DNA of 32,435 nt, taken from NCBI GenBank assembly GCA_938010715.1, contig CALLVG010000293.1, positions 1-32,435 of the forward strand. The letters run 5' to 3'. Below the pieces are notes generated by a model. It worked only from the letters and a program-made list of their open reading frames with translations, searched no databases and was not told the origin of the DNA. Every line of letters starts with the position of its first letter. Within the stretch, counting starts at the first letter, position 1. This document shows positions 5,388-15,542 of this stretch, one piece after another. The position numbers were made by a program, and so were the translations under genes. The stretch comes from an uncultured Saprospiraceae bacterium. GTDB taxonomy: Bacteria; Bacteroidota; Bacteroidia; Chitinophagales; Saprospiraceae.

Positions 5388-8048
5388 TTAAAACCGAAGA
5401 GTATAACTAATTGATGGTAAAAATGGAGGAACATAGCGATGATACAACCTTTCGACATCTTCCCCTTCTTCATTTTTTTCTTTTCTTAATTCATAAAATA
5501 TCGCATTTTGTCTAAAGTAAACATTGTGAATACTAAATTTTATTTTTTGAACACCTAAGTCTCCTATCCAATCATAGGTGCCTCCAAAATCAAGTCGATG
5601 GAAGTTTGGCATCCGCGTATTATTTCGCGTGTCAATTCTTTTAATGTTGATTGGCGGGAAATTTATGGGCGTAATTACATAGTTAGCAACTGGTTGAGTA
5701 ATCGCTAAACCAGTACCAAAAGTAAAAGCTGCCGAAAATTTCAGTCGTTTGGAAAAATTGTAAGTACCTGAGAAATTACCGACGTGGCGGCGATCATATC
5801 TATAAGGAAACGGTTTTCCGTTAAAATTTAATTCTTCAAATTCACGCGTTGATTTTGAATAGGTGTAATTAAAGTCTGCATCAAAAAAGTCTCCCCAAGA
5901 TTTTGACAATTCTAATTCGACTCCATAAGACTCTCCTTTTCCTGTGGTGGCGACGGTTTGCCAGTCGTTTGCATTAAATTGGTAGGCGAGTTCGTCTTTT
6001 ACATCAATCAGATTGTTTAGCTTTTTATAATAACCTGAAATTGTAAAAGTCTCCCCTTTTTTCAAATTAAAGGTACTCCACAAAGTATATTGAAAGGCTT
6101 GCTGCGGTGGTATTGAATCCGTCACACTCACCCAAATATCTTCGGGCAAACCAATCGAATAAGGAGATAATAAATGTAAATATTGGGTCATTGACTCAAA
6201 ATTGAAACCACTCGCTATTTCATTATTCCACTGCCACCCCAATCTCAATCGCGGATCTATACCGTACCAATTCTTATTTTGTTCCAAAAATACGGAAGCG
6301 AACGCACCAATATTCAAACTTCCTTTCTTAAAAAATTTCAATTCTTGCTCCAAGTAAGCACTTGCTTGCGAGGCATTGATTGCGCCCTGCTCCCACAAAC
6401 TATCCAATCCTCGGTCAAGAGAATCGGGATTTATTGAGCTATCAAAATTGTCGAAATAAACATCGACAATACCAGGTTGAAACTTATACAAAGTGCCTTG
6501 TACACCAAATCTTGTTTTATACTTTTGATTTGGAAAATAATCAAAATCAACTTTTACCGTTCGGTCTTCGATGTTTGAATTATATTGTCGAAAACTACTT
6601 TGCTGTTCTTGGATTATGCCTCTATCTCTAATCACCGCTTCTCGTTCCTCTGACGATTGATAATTAAACTTGCTATAAGTCAGAGATAAATTCCCAAACA
6701 GTTTGTTAGAAATAGACCGATTCCATCTAAATGTTCCGATCGTATTGCCCCAATCCTGCACCAATGTATTATTGAATCGACCAGTCAAAAATGTATCCGT
6801 AGTCACTTTTAGATAATCATCATCATAGCTATCATTACCTTTATAAAAACTGAGATGAATCCTATTTTTAGTATCGGGTGAATAATTGAGTTTGGCATTC
6901 ACATCATAAAAATAATAGTTGATTGTTCCGTTTACGCCTTTTTCTTTTCTCTGGTTAGAAAAATAGATGTTGGAATAAAGTCCAGTAAAGGAAGTTCGTC
7001 CACTTAAAATAAAACTGGCTTTATCTTTTAGAATTGGGCCTTCTGTTCTAAATTTTCCAGAAAGTAATCCAATTTCTAATTCTTTTTCATATTCATGCTT
7101 GTTACCATCCTTTGTTCTGACATCAACCACGGAGGACAATCGACCTCCATATTTGGCTGGAAATCCATTGGTAAAAACACGTGCATTCTTAATAGTGTTA
7201 TCATCAAAAATAGAATAAATCCCCCAAGTATGGGATGGATTATAAACAGGCGCATCATCTAATAAAATAAGGTTTTGGCCAGAACCTCCTCCTCTTACAT
7301 GGGTTCCTCCAATGCCCTCTGCACCACTTTGCACTCCTGCTTTTGTATTGACCGATCTCATCAAATCAGTTTCGCCGCCCAATGCAGGAAGCAACTTCAT
7401 TCGTTCATTGTCAATATTGGTTATTGGTTTCAAATCTTCATCTTCAAACCGCTTCCCGCGAATCAAAACCAATCCCAAATCAGTGGTAGCAGGTTTCAAT
7501 TTAATGGTTATCAGCTTACTGCTTCTATGCCTCATTTCCAAAACAAATGTTTCGTATCCAACATATTGAGCAGTCAATTTCATGTCTCCTTCGAGTATTG
7601 AAAGATTGAAATACCCAAAACCATTTGAGGTAACTCCCTGAAACATGTTTTCACTTTCGTAAATATTAGCTCCAATCAATCTTTCACCCGTCAAAGCATC
7701 TTCAATATATCCGTAAATGGGATACCGTTTTTTTACAGGAACGATATTAGTTTTAAAAATAACAACTTGATTTCCGATGGCTTTGAAACTGAGGTTCGTT
7801 CCATCCAAGACATTTTCAAGTACTTCTTTCAATTTTAAATCTTTACCAAAAAGGGTCACTTTCTTATCAGCAGTCAACAACTCGGGGCTGTACGAGATTT
7901 GAATTTTTGGATCCTCATTTACCTCTTTCAAAGCGGATTCGATTGAAATTTTACTAAAATTGACATCTAACAATACATCTAAAGTCGATTGGCCAATGAG
8001 CCAATTCGATAAAAAGAAAGATATAATTAAAATGACATATTTTTTCAT
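5388..8048 (-). CDS. TonB-dependent receptor with STN and carboxypeptidase-regulatory domains
   Basis: This is an outer-membrane active transporter, 886 residues from the preferred ATG at 8048 (MKKYVILIISFFLSNWLIGQ is a clear signal peptide; the ATG at 8075 would add nine residues). Domain order: STN (secretin/TonB short N-terminal) domain at about 20-90; carboxypeptidase regulatory-like domain at about 95-170 with YGYIEDALTGERLIGANIY and YVGYE; plug at about 200-310 with HVRGGGSGQNLILLDDAPVYN and FPAKYGGRLSSVVDV; then a 22-strand-type barrel ending in SYTLRF. An STN domain often signals transfer to a FecR-type anti-sigma factor, but no sigma/FecR pair is adjacent. It forms an operon with the DUF4249 gene. 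Substrate cannot be read from the sequence. Confidence 0.95.
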   Translation of the reverse strand: MKKYVILIISFFLSNWLIGQSTLDVLLDVNFSKISIESALKEVNEDPKIQISYSPELLTADKKVTLFGKDLKLKEVLENVLDGTNLSFKAIGNQVVIFKTNIVPVKKRYPIYGYIEDALTGERLIGANIYESENMFQGVTSNGFGYFNLSILEGDMKLTAQYVGYETFVLEMRHRSSKLITIKLKPATTDLGLVLIRGKRFEDEDLKPITNIDNERMKLLPALGGETDLMRSVNTKAGVQSGAEGIGGTHVRGGGSGQNLILLDDAPVYNPSHTWGIYSIFDDNTIKNARVFTNGFPAKYGGRLSSVVDVRTKDGNKHEYEKELEIGLLSGKFRTEGPILKDKASFILSGRTSFTGLYSNIYFSNQRKEKGVNGTINYYFYDVNAKLNYSPDTKNRIHLSFYKGNDSYDDDYLKVTTDTFLTGRFNNTLVQDWGNTIGTFRWNRSISNKLFGNLSLTYSKFNYQSSEEREAVIRDRGIIQEQQSSFRQYNSNIEDRTVKVDFDYFPNQKYKTRFGVQGTLYKFQPGIVDVYFDNFDSSINPDSLDRGLDSLWEQGAINASQASAYLEQELKFFKKGSLNIGAFASVFLEQNKNWYGIDPRLRLGWQWNNEIASGFNFESMTQYLHLLSPYSIGLPEDIWVSVTDSIPPQQAFQYTLWSTFNLKKGETFTISGYYKKLNNLIDVKDELAYQFNANDWQTVATTGKGESYGVELELSKSWGDFFDADFNYTYSKSTREFEELNFNGKPFPYRYDRRHVGNFSGTYNFSKRLKFSAAFTFGTGLAITQPVANYVITPINFPPINIKRIDTRNNTRMPNFHRLDFGGTYDWIGDLGVQKIKFSIHNVYFRQNAIFYELRKEKNEEGEDVERLYHRYVPPFLPSISYTLRF

Positions 8049-8102
8049 TAGAAAAAAGCAATTATTTGGATACAAATGACGTAATTCGCGCCGTCTTATC
8101 GT

Positions 8103-8152
8103 TTTAAATTGAAAAATTAATTTTCTAAATTCTGAGAATATTTCAATTTAAA
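8103..8152. promoter_or_regulatory. 12-bp inverted repeat in the receptor/pgi divergent region
   Basis: TTTAAATTGAAA (8103-8114) recurs inverted at 8141-8152, perfect over 12 bp with 26 nt between. It lies about 55 nt upstream of the receptor gene and 87 nt upstream of pgi. It could be a regulator binding site or simply an AT-rich structure; no regulator gene is adjacent. Confidence 0.35.
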
Positions 8153-8239
8153 GCAATTTTTCCATAAATCAATCCTGTGTACAATAAAATGACAATTATT
8201 TATTAATTGTTGCTTGCTCGTACATTCTAATGTCAAAAA

Positions 8240-9553
8240 ATGAACAAATTAAAATTCAAAATTGAGGGCGCCGAATCATTTCTCAAGGAGGGAGAGATGG
8301 AACTATTGGAGCCATTCATCAGCACGGCTGATAAATTATTAAAAACAAAAAAAGGACCTGGAAATGAGTTTTTGGGTTGGGCAGACCTTCCTCAAAAATA
8401 TGATAAGGTCGAGTTCAAAGCGATAAAGAAAGCTGCTGAAAATATCAGAAGTAACTCTGAGGTTTTGATTGTCATCGGTATTGGTGGCTCTTATTTAGGT
8501 GCTAAAGCAGCGATAGATTTTTTATCACATAGCTTTTACAACAACCTTCCAAAAAATAAGCGTAAAGGGCCAGAAATCTATTTTGCTGGAACAAATATTT
8601 CATCGACTTATCACAAAGATTTGATGGAAGTGGTTGGCGATAGAGATTTTTCTATCAATATGATTTCAAAATCTGGAACCACAACCGAACCTGCCATTGC
8701 CTTCCGTTTTTTCAAAAAGAAATTGGAAGATAAATACGGGAAGAAAGAAGCCAAAAACCGAATCTTTGCGACAACAGATAAAAAGAAAGGGGCACTCAAA
8801 ACTTTAGCAAAAAAAGAAGGCTATCAAACCTTCGTAGTACCTGATGATGTGGGTGGTCGTTTTTCTGTATTAACTGCTGTTGGATTATTGCCAATTGCCT
8901 GCGCAGGTGTTAATATTGACGAATTGATGAGTGGCGCAAAAGAGGCCATGAAGGATTCTAAAAAAGGGCTAAAAGATAATACTTGCTACCAATATGTTGC
9001 AGCTCGAAATGTCCTTCACCGACAAGGCAAAGACATTGAAATGCTCGTAAATTATGAGCCAAGGTGTACCAACATCGCGGAATGGTGGAAACAATTGTAC
9101 GGCGAAAGCGAGGGCAAAGATGGAAAAGGAATTTTCCCTGCTTCAGCAAATTTCACTTGTGACTTGCACTCAATGGGTCAGTACATTCAAGATGGCAAAA
9201 GACATTTATTTGAAACGATTTTGACCATTCATAAGCCACAAAAAAATCTTAAAATCGAGAAAGATAAACTCAATTTGGATGGTCTAAATTACTTGGCTGG
9301 TAAGTCGATGGATTATGTCAACAAAAAAGCCAAAGAAGGTACTTTGATGGCGCATGTTGATGGCGGCGTTCCGAACCTTGAAATCGTTATACCTGCAGCG
9401 ACGCCTTTTCATTTAGGTTATTTGTTTTACTTTTTTGAAAAGGCATGTGCGGTTAGTGGATACCTCTTGGGTGTCAATCCGTTTGACCAACCTGGCGTTG
9501 AAGCGTACAAGAAAAATATGTTTAAACTACTCGGAAAGCCGGGAGTAAAATAG
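8240..9553 (+). CDS. pgi: Glucose-6-phosphate isomerase
   Basis: The enzyme interconverts glucose 6-phosphate and fructose 6-phosphate in glycolysis and gluconeogenesis in the cytoplasm. The 437 residues fit the shorter bacterial form of about 440-450 residues. The sugar-phosphate-binding loop [14 protein letters not shown] is at about residues 78-91. The region [14 protein letters not shown] follows, and the region near [10 protein letters not shown] holds the catalytic Glu/Lys surroundings. The C-terminal signature [18 protein letters not shown] matches the second PGI family pattern. The ATG at 8240 is the only sensible start. It is transcribed alone, divergently from the receptor operon, and ends in a strong terminator. 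Confidence 0.97.
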   Translation: MNKLKFKIEGAESFLKEGEMELLEPFISTADKLLKTKKGPGNEFLGWADLPQKYDKVEFKAIKKAAENIRSNSEVLIVIGIGGSYLGAKAAIDFLSHSFYNNLPKNKRKGPEIYFAGTNISSTYHKDLMEVVGDRDFSINMISKSGTTTEPAIAFRFFKKKLEDKYGKKEAKNRIFATTDKKKGALKTLAKKEGYQTFVVPDDVGGRFSVLTAVGLLPIACAGVNIDELMSGAKEAMKDSKKGLKDNTCYQYVAARNVLHRQGKDIEMLVNYEPRCTNIAEWWKQLYGESEGKDGKGIFPASANFTCDLHSMGQYIQDGKRHLFETILTIHKPQKNLKIEKDKLNLDGLNYLAGKSMDYVNKKAKEGTLMAHVDGGVPNLEIVIPAATPFHLGYLFYFFEKACAVSGYLLGVNPFDQPGVEAYKKNMFKLLGKPGVK

Positions 9554-9651
9554 AGCTAAGTCTCATGAACTATTCTTAGCGATTTGGAACAAAAATGCCG
9601 ATTCTTTATAGAAATTTCGGGAAGAGGCCGTTCCAAAAACCGATTGTATGT

Positions 9652-9683
9652 AAGCGGTGGATCCCAAATCCACCGCTTTTTTT
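9652..9683 (+). terminator. Terminator of pgi
   Basis: A perfect 11-bp GC-rich stem (AAGCGGTGGAT, 9652-9662; complement at 9668-9678) has a 5-nt loop and is followed by a run of Ts on the plus strand. It lies about 100 nt past the pgi stop codon. Confidence 0.9.
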
Positions 9684-9810
9684 ATGTCGGATTTTGATTC
9701 GATATTGATATTTTCGATTTCTAAAAATCGAGCATATCTTTAAGTTAGTACTTCAGATTTTTTGAAAAGATATAACGGATTTTGGAAATCCAACATACAT
9801 CCGCCAAAAA

Positions 9811-9847
9811 CAAAAAGCCCCTCCCCAACAAAAGTCGAGGAAGAGGC
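9811..9847 (-). terminator. Terminator of the giant surface-protein gene
   Basis: On the minus strand GCCTCTTCCT pairs with GGGGAGGGGC over 10 positions, including three G-T wobble pairs, around an 11-nt loop. The stem is followed by TTTTTGTTTTT. It lies about 100 nt downstream of the stop codon at 9945. Confidence 0.7.
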
Positions 9848-9944
9848 CTATCCCAAAAACCGATTACTTCTTAAAAGCGGGATTGGTTCCGCTCCAATTG
9901 TTTTTGAGTGTAAATCCACGGGATCAGTCCATGGAAAAAGTAAC

Positions 9945-12900
9945 TTAGCATTTAATCATTTTTCCAACTTTGGTGCTCTCACCCACCTTCAATTGATAAA
10001 AGTAAACGCCTGAGCCAGTTAGTAAATCGGCTGAGATATTAATTTTTGAGTTTCCTTTCGGAAAATATTTATTTTCTACAAAAACAGATTTGCCTTGTGC
10101 ATCCGAAATCGTCAATTGAACTTCGGCTGCTTTCGGCAAGTCTAATTCAATGGTCGTTTGATTTGAAAATGGATTTGGATAATTTGGTTTGGCGTTGAAA
10201 ACTTCAACAGGTTCTTGTTCAAAATCCAATCCTACCGCTAAAAATTCATCATTCAAATCATAAGCTTCCGCAAGCATAACTTCTTCCGAAATTGAAAAAT
10301 GATCACTCAGAACTCCGTCCGTTTTCGCTACCAAAACCAGGGAAAACAAGATGGCCTCCTCAACTTCTGATCGATTGATCCAAGAAAAATTGATGAAGCC
10401 ATCATTGAGAAAATTAAATCCAAAGTTTTTCAAAGTCAGGAGTTGCTCCTCGACCGAAACAAATTCAAAAGCCTTATTATCAAAATAGAAGCTGGCTTGC
10501 ATTCCAGCAATAGAAGTTAAGTTTTTGGCAGTGATTGGGATTTCAATTTGTGCTCCTTTTTCAAAAGAAATATCTTTTACAGAAAGCGGAAATACACCAG
10601 AGAAGCTACGATTATCAATCCCGCCTGCAACATTAGGATTGACATCCAAAGTGACATCTCCAACCTTAATCGCTACAAAATCAGCATCGTAAATCTCTTG
10701 TGTCAAATTGTTCATATTTATGGCTTCAGGGAATTGCGTTTGCCATGGATTCAACGGATTTGGAAAGTTGAAATGGCTATCCACGAATCGCCAAGAGGTG
10801 TTTCCATTTGGCAAAGTATTATTTACGCGAAGCACCATTTTCCTTAAAGAAACCACATCAAGCGTGGTTACTGAATTGCTTCGATTGGCATCCGCTGCAA
10901 TGATTTTGTAAGGTGAATCAAGAAACTCAACAAACAAAATATGTTTCTGAATCTGCACCAAATCGAAGGTTGAAATTCCTATATTATGAGCATCATCTCG
11001 CTCAGGTGTAACGGTAAAATCATCTCCAGAAACCAAAAAATCAAAACGATATTCGCCAGTATTTGGTGTCATCATCATTTGTGTTGTATCGCCGCTCATC
11101 GCCATTTCAACACTTCCGACGGTTACGCCATTTTCCATTTTCACTTCGCCTTCAATCATGACTTTGCTACCAGAACAAGTGTAAAAATTGTCTTGAACTT
11201 CAACCCAAGTCGTACAGTAATCCCAATTGTTCACCGTATCAGAGGTTACCTCCCCTACCCACAATTGAACATATTCAATCAAGCCAGAACTCACACAAGT
11301 ATATTGGACCGAGTCAAAACTTGGTGGATTGGAAAGATGGTCATCTTCTGTGATAAATCCATCACCCGTGATGTCTGTGATTCGATTAAGTCGAAATTTC
11401 AAACCATTACAATAATCGTAACTACTTGCATTAAAATCAGATGCCCACAACGCTACCGTGCCACTCGCATTTAAATCAATCGACAAACCAGAATGACAAA
11501 CTGGGGTCGGAGCTTTACAATCAATAATAGAAATTTCAAAAGTAATTCGAGAGGTGTTCCCGCAATCGTCAGAGACATCAAATTGGACTGAATGAGTTCC
11601 CAACGGATAGCGTCCTGCGAGTTCATCATTTCCAGTTTCGTCAAAACTTCCATCGTTGAATAAATCCAATTTCCACTCAGAAAAAATTGCGTTTGGCGTA
11701 CACGTTTCAACTACAGTTGGCATCACATTTACCGTACCTGTGCAAATAGGTTCGTTGATATCGCCACCACAAAATTCTAATTGATTTGGCGGGCTTAAGG
11801 CAGGAGCTGATCCATCAAATATTTTTATGTGTTGGGTGTATTCGTAATAACCAGAGGAGGAGATTAGGATATTGCCGTTTCTCGTCAACCAATCTCCATC
11901 CGATTCTACAGTAAACCCATCAAACTTTCCATCATTATTAAAATCTTGTCTTGCTAAAACGTCTGGCTGACTAATGCCATCGTATTCGCACCAATCTATA
12001 ATTCGATAGGTTCTAAATATCTTTTTACAAGAGCCGTCATTGGTCGCTAAAAATTCGAGTTCTTCGACATTGACAGCCATCAAGTCACATCCATTTTCTT
12101 TGTAGGAAATTGAATCAGGCATAGCCATCATACAATCAATTTCATGGTCATCTGGGAAAGTGATTTCGTAATCAATATTTGGCTGCACCATAATCGTTTG
12201 ACGACAACTTCCAACTGAACGATTGCCATAAATATCATCTGCTCGAAATGCACGAGTAATCGTCCCTACTCCACAATTATCAAGATCAATGGTTGGTGTT
12301 AATTCGCTCACATTTGCCTCACAATTATCGGTCGCAATTGGAGAACCGAACATATTATTTAAAACACTCGTATCGGTCAAATCTGCATTACCTGGAATCT
12401 GATCACAAGTCGTCCAAACATCTGCAGGCGGAATGCAATCAGGTCGTACTTTATCATCCACCAAAACATGAATCATACAATCGTTAGCATTCGGAATATG
12501 CTTATTGAAAGTTATCAAACCTGGCCCTGGATCAATGTCATAAACCCGAACGACAACGTCAACCGTATCTCCAACATCCATACAACAAAAGTTGACCTCG
12601 TCGCCAAATCGAGTCCTATCGGTTGGATAGCCCGCGCAAGCATCATCCATCCTTCTGATTTTGAAATAAACCAATCCGCAGTTGTCGTAACTCCCTTCGT
12701 CGAAAGACACAGCTGGTGCAGAAGTTGTCAAATCCATCGTTGTCAAACTGATTTGCGTGTATTCTCTACAAATCGGAACTGGAGGTATTCCATCAATTAC
12801 TTTTATGGTTACAACTTCTGAGGTATTGTTTCCGCAACCATCTGTTACAGAATAAGTTACGTCGTGATTTCCACGTGGGAGATATGGAAACGGAATTTCA

Positions 12901-15455
12901 AAACCAATCAAATTTCCATTAGCATCATGAACTGGAATCCCTTCTCCTGCTGAAGTAAACACGCGAATTTCGGCGATACCAGAACAGTTATCAAAATAAA
13001 TCGGAACGTCCAATCTGCCCTCAGAAGCACATTCTATATTGCTGCCACCAATCGATTGGTTGGAAACAATTTCATTATCAAAATTTTCAAATTTGATGGT
13101 TGGCTTTACATTATCAATCACTTTTATCACCTGAACATCTTCAATCATTTGATTGGTACAGGTGTTAAAAAGCATCCATTTTCTTAAAATTTTGAAAGTC
13201 TTAATAGTGCCAACGCCTGGGCAGATTTCCAATAATTCATCATTATAAGTCACGTGATATGGGCAGTCTGAATCTTTTATATTTGGTACTCCTGAACCGG
13301 TGGCCGCCAAAATATCTGCATCTTCTAATCCTCGAACTGGCAATCCACCTGCCAACAAACTCGGATAATTTACCAACTGAATCGTATCTGGAATATGAGG
13401 TGTCGTATTAATAAAATTTAAAAATGGTTCTGTATAATTTACGGATAAATTACAGACGTTTGGCTGGTCATCTGTTTCAGTAGATGGTGTTTTTAAAGTT
13501 GAAAAAATTGGGTCACCCAAAACTACTGTCGTTGGATTATCCAAAACATTTGGAATCGGGTCAGTCAATGGATTATCAAAATTATCATCGAAAAGTGGAT
13601 CTAAGGCCACATCCAAATCTTCACCATCAGTCCAACTTGAGAAAGCATCTTTTCCAACCACGTCATCAATTGCATCGAGCGCTGGGTCTTTCAAACAAGT
13701 ATGCAGTTTTGCTGGATTTATAATGTTTGGAAAAGCAGCATATTGCTCGCAAGTCCAAGTGACATCTTCTGGAAAATTAATTGTCGCTTGTGTAATATGA
13801 ATTTCTTGTGAACAGGGCGCAGATAAATTTCCACGATAATCCCGACCTCGATAAGTTCGGGTTATCACAGTCGTTCCACAAACATCCAATTGTTTGTTTT
13901 CGCTAACAAAAAGTAATTGAGGATTGGCATCACAACCATCCCAAACAGTTGGACTAGGCAATGAATTTGGATCTTCTGTACAATCAATTAAATATGGGCC
14001 ACCGCAGGTAACAGTCGGTGCGATTCTATCCGAAACAGCAATTGCCCCAAAGCATCTATTTCCAGATGGCAAATGAGTAACTTTCACAGTAATCGTTTGA
14101 CCAATATGAGAACCATTTGCAACTGGAGAGGTGGGTAGCACCTGCCCTCCTATTGAAAGAGTCACTTCATAATCATCATAGCAACCGTAATTGCCTTCCA
14201 ACATAAAATCAGGATGTATTTCCGATTCACAGTTTCGACCCAAAGAAATCAAAATTCCATTATTACAGGCCATTGCAGAAGTAGTTTGAATGACTTGAAA
14301 ATTCTCTGAGACCATCTGTTCACAACCTGGATCATTGGAATCATTTGGCGTCGCGACACCTGCATCTAAATAATAATTGACCTTGTAACTCCCTAAACCT
14401 AAACCAACTGGATCAATTGAAATTGTATGACCAGCAGCGGTTTGTAAAACATTATTTCCTTGTAAAACTTCAAATCTTCCTGTGCCCGAATTGCCGTTTA
14501 TTTCGCTTCCTGTCAACGCTATATTTGAGCTATTTTCACAATAATTTTTATAATAATTAAAACCCTCAATTTTGGGTTGTGGGTAATGACAAATTGTTCT
14601 TGGGACAGAGCGAGTTGTTCCTTTTGAGTTTTTCAAACTTAATTCATATCCGATTCCATTGACATGGATTCCCTCTAAAATATATTCACTCAAACCACCT
14701 CCAATTGGTGTTTCTACCAAAAGATGACCAGACAGAAAATTATATGGCGTTGCCGGCGGCATTTGACTATGCGATCTGAAAAACCCGCTAAAATTATCTA
14801 AAACCCAATTTTGACCAGAGGGCGCAGTAACCGTTATTGTTTCATTGAATTGACCATTGGAACTATTGGAAGCATTCCCATTACTAAGTGGTTTGTTGGG
14901 ATTTGGACGACAACCGCATGCCTCTGTGATGGTTACTGGACAATCAGAAATTGTCAATGGAATGCACTGACTTTTATCAATATCCGCACAAATAGTTCCC
15001 AAAGCAATATCTGCTTCAATCTGCGCAACGGAGCTATAACCAGCCGCTATAAAAGCAGAGTAGGTTCCTTCAAAACTTAATCCATGGACACAGTAGGAAC
15101 CAGCTGGAGCCAAACCTATATTTCCTTGATATGGCGAATTGGCTAAACCCAAAGTCATGGAGTAAATATCATTTGACGTATTGCCTGACTCAGTCAACAA
15201 CCAAATATAAACGAAACCATTGGGCCCGGGATCATTTTCGTCGGCCGCAGTAAAATCAGCGGTAAAAACAGGCAAAGGTTCGCCGCTACAAATCATGGTG
15301 GACCCAGTTACCATTAGGTCTCCAGCATCAGGCGTACCATTGCAAGCCAACAAAAAGTCAGATGTTTTCTCAGTTGGAATAGCGAACAGCTGAACGCAGA
15401 ACATACAGTAAAGCAGGATCACAGGGATCGTGTTCGTAGATTTGAATTTGTTCAT
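9945..15455 (-). CDS. Giant secreted surface protein with dockerin-like, cohesin-like and T9SS sorting domains
   Basis: The 1836-residue protein has an N-terminal signal peptide (about 1-26, ending VQLFAIP). Residues from about 30 to 1470 form a long Cys-rich extracellular region of repeated Ig/HYR-like modules; recurrent motifs are DNCG, VTYSVTDGCGN, VIDGIPPVPICR and SDDCGNTSR. Residues of about 1490-1545 hold two dockerin-like, Ca-binding-loop segments (GISTFDLVQIQKHIL and ADANRSNSVTTLDVVSLRK). A cohesin-like domain follows (about 1612-1750; FEKGAQIEIPI, IAGMQASFYFD, FINFSWIN). The C terminus is a type A T9SS sorting domain (YPNPFSNQTTIELDLP to GVYFYQLKVG). This architecture is typical of large Saprospiraceae surface proteins. 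Function is inferred to be adhesion or matrix formation; no enzymatic domain is seen. It is transcribed alone. Confidence 0.9.
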   Translation of the reverse strand: MNKFKSTNTIPVILLYCMFCVQLFAIPTEKTSDFLLACNGTPDAGDLMVTGSTMICSGEPLPVFTADFTAADENDPGPNGFVYIWLLTESGNTSNDIYSMTLGLANSPYQGNIGLAPAGSYCVHGLSFEGTYSAFIAAGYSSVAQIEADIALGTICADIDKSQCIPLTISDCPVTITEACGCRPNPNKPLSNGNASNSSNGQFNETITVTAPSGQNWVLDNFSGFFRSHSQMPPATPYNFLSGHLLVETPIGGGLSEYILEGIHVNGIGYELSLKNSKGTTRSVPRTICHYPQPKIEGFNYYKNYCENSSNIALTGSEINGNSGTGRFEVLQGNNVLQTAAGHTISIDPVGLGLGSYKVNYYLDAGVATPNDSNDPGCEQMVSENFQVIQTTSAMACNNGILISLGRNCESEIHPDFMLEGNYGCYDDYEVTLSIGGQVLPTSPVANGSHIGQTITVKVTHLPSGNRCFGAIAVSDRIAPTVTCGGPYLIDCTEDPNSLPSPTVWDGCDANPQLLFVSENKQLDVCGTTVITRTYRGRDYRGNLSAPCSQEIHITQATINFPEDVTWTCEQYAAFPNIINPAKLHTCLKDPALDAIDDVVGKDAFSSWTDGEDLDVALDPLFDDNFDNPLTDPIPNVLDNPTTVVLGDPIFSTLKTPSTETDDQPNVCNLSVNYTEPFLNFINTTPHIPDTIQLVNYPSLLAGGLPVRGLEDADILAATGSGVPNIKDSDCPYHVTYNDELLEICPGVGTIKTFKILRKWMLFNTCTNQMIEDVQVIKVIDNVKPTIKFENFDNEIVSNQSIGGSNIECASEGRLDVPIYFDNCSGIAEIRVFTSAGEGIPVHDANGNLIGFEIPFPYLPRGNHDVTYSVTDGCGNNTSEVVTIKVIDGIPPVPICREYTQISLTTMDLTTSAPAVSFDEGSYDNCGLVYFKIRRMDDACAGYPTDRTRFGDEVNFCCMDVGDTVDVVVRVYDIDPGPGLITFNKHIPNANDCMIHVLVDDKVRPDCIPPADVWTTCDQIPGNADLTDTSVLNNMFGSPIATDNCEANVSELTPTIDLDNCGVGTITRAFRADDIYGNRSVGSCRQTIMVQPNIDYEITFPDDHEIDCMMAMPDSISYKENGCDLMAVNVEELEFLATNDGSCKKIFRTYRIIDWCEYDGISQPDVLARQDFNNDGKFDGFTVESDGDWLTRNGNILISSSGYYEYTQHIKIFDGSAPALSPPNQLEFCGGDINEPICTGTVNVMPTVVETCTPNAIFSEWKLDLFNDGSFDETGNDELAGRYPLGTHSVQFDVSDDCGNTSRITFEISIIDCKAPTPVCHSGLSIDLNASGTVALWASDFNASSYDYCNGLKFRLNRITDITGDGFITEDDHLSNPPSFDSVQYTCVSSGLIEYVQLWVGEVTSDTVNNWDYCTTWVEVQDNFYTCSGSKVMIEGEVKMENGVTVGSVEMAMSGDTTQMMMTPNTGEYRFDFLVSGDDFTVTPERDDAHNIGISTFDLVQIQKHILFVEFLDSPYKIIAADANRSNSVTTLDVVSLRKMVLRVNNTLPNGNTSWRFVDSHFNFPNPLNPWQTQFPEAINMNNLTQEIYDADFVAIKVGDVTLDVNPNVAGGIDNRSFSGVFPLSVKDISFEKGAQIEIPITAKNLTSIAGMQASFYFDNKAFEFVSVEEQLLTLKNFGFNFLNDGFINFSWINRSEVEEAILFSLVLVAKTDGVLSDHFSISEEVMLAEAYDLNDEFLAVGLDFEQEPVEVFNAKPNYPNPFSNQTTIELDLPKAAEVQLTISDAQGKSVFVENKYFPKGNSKINISADLLTGSGVYFYQLKVGESTKVGKMIKC

Positions 15456-15520
15456 GTTTTTATAAATCGGTTTTGGTAAATTTCGCAGTCAAAAATGTCT
15501 CAGGACAACGAAATTCAAGG

Positions 15521-15542
15521 GTTTTGAGCTTGCGCTCAAAAC
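15521..15542 (-). promoter_or_regulatory. Hairpin upstream of the giant gene
   Basis: A perfect 9-bp stem (GTTTTGAGC/GCTCAAAAC) with a 4-nt loop lies 66 nt upstream of the minus-strand start codon at 15455. It extends to 11 bp with a wobble pair. It may lie in the 5' untranslated region and affect mRNA stability or translation. There is no T-tract on the minus strand. Confidence 0.4.

Larger units (their letters stand above)
9554..9944. other. Convergent intergenic region with two terminators and a duplicated segment
   Basis: This 391-bp region between convergent genes holds the pgi terminator, a wobble-rich terminator for the giant gene and a diverged direct repeat. The repeat begins GAAGAGGCC, continues CAAAAACCGATT and ends AAGCGG at 9621-9656 and again at 9840-9879. 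I see no credible gene; short reading frames here have no recognisable content. Confidence 0.6.

Noticed and set aside
9762-10013. A plus-strand reading frame overlapping the end of the giant gene.
   Set aside because: It runs through the terminator and into the giant gene's opposite strand and has no recognisable content.
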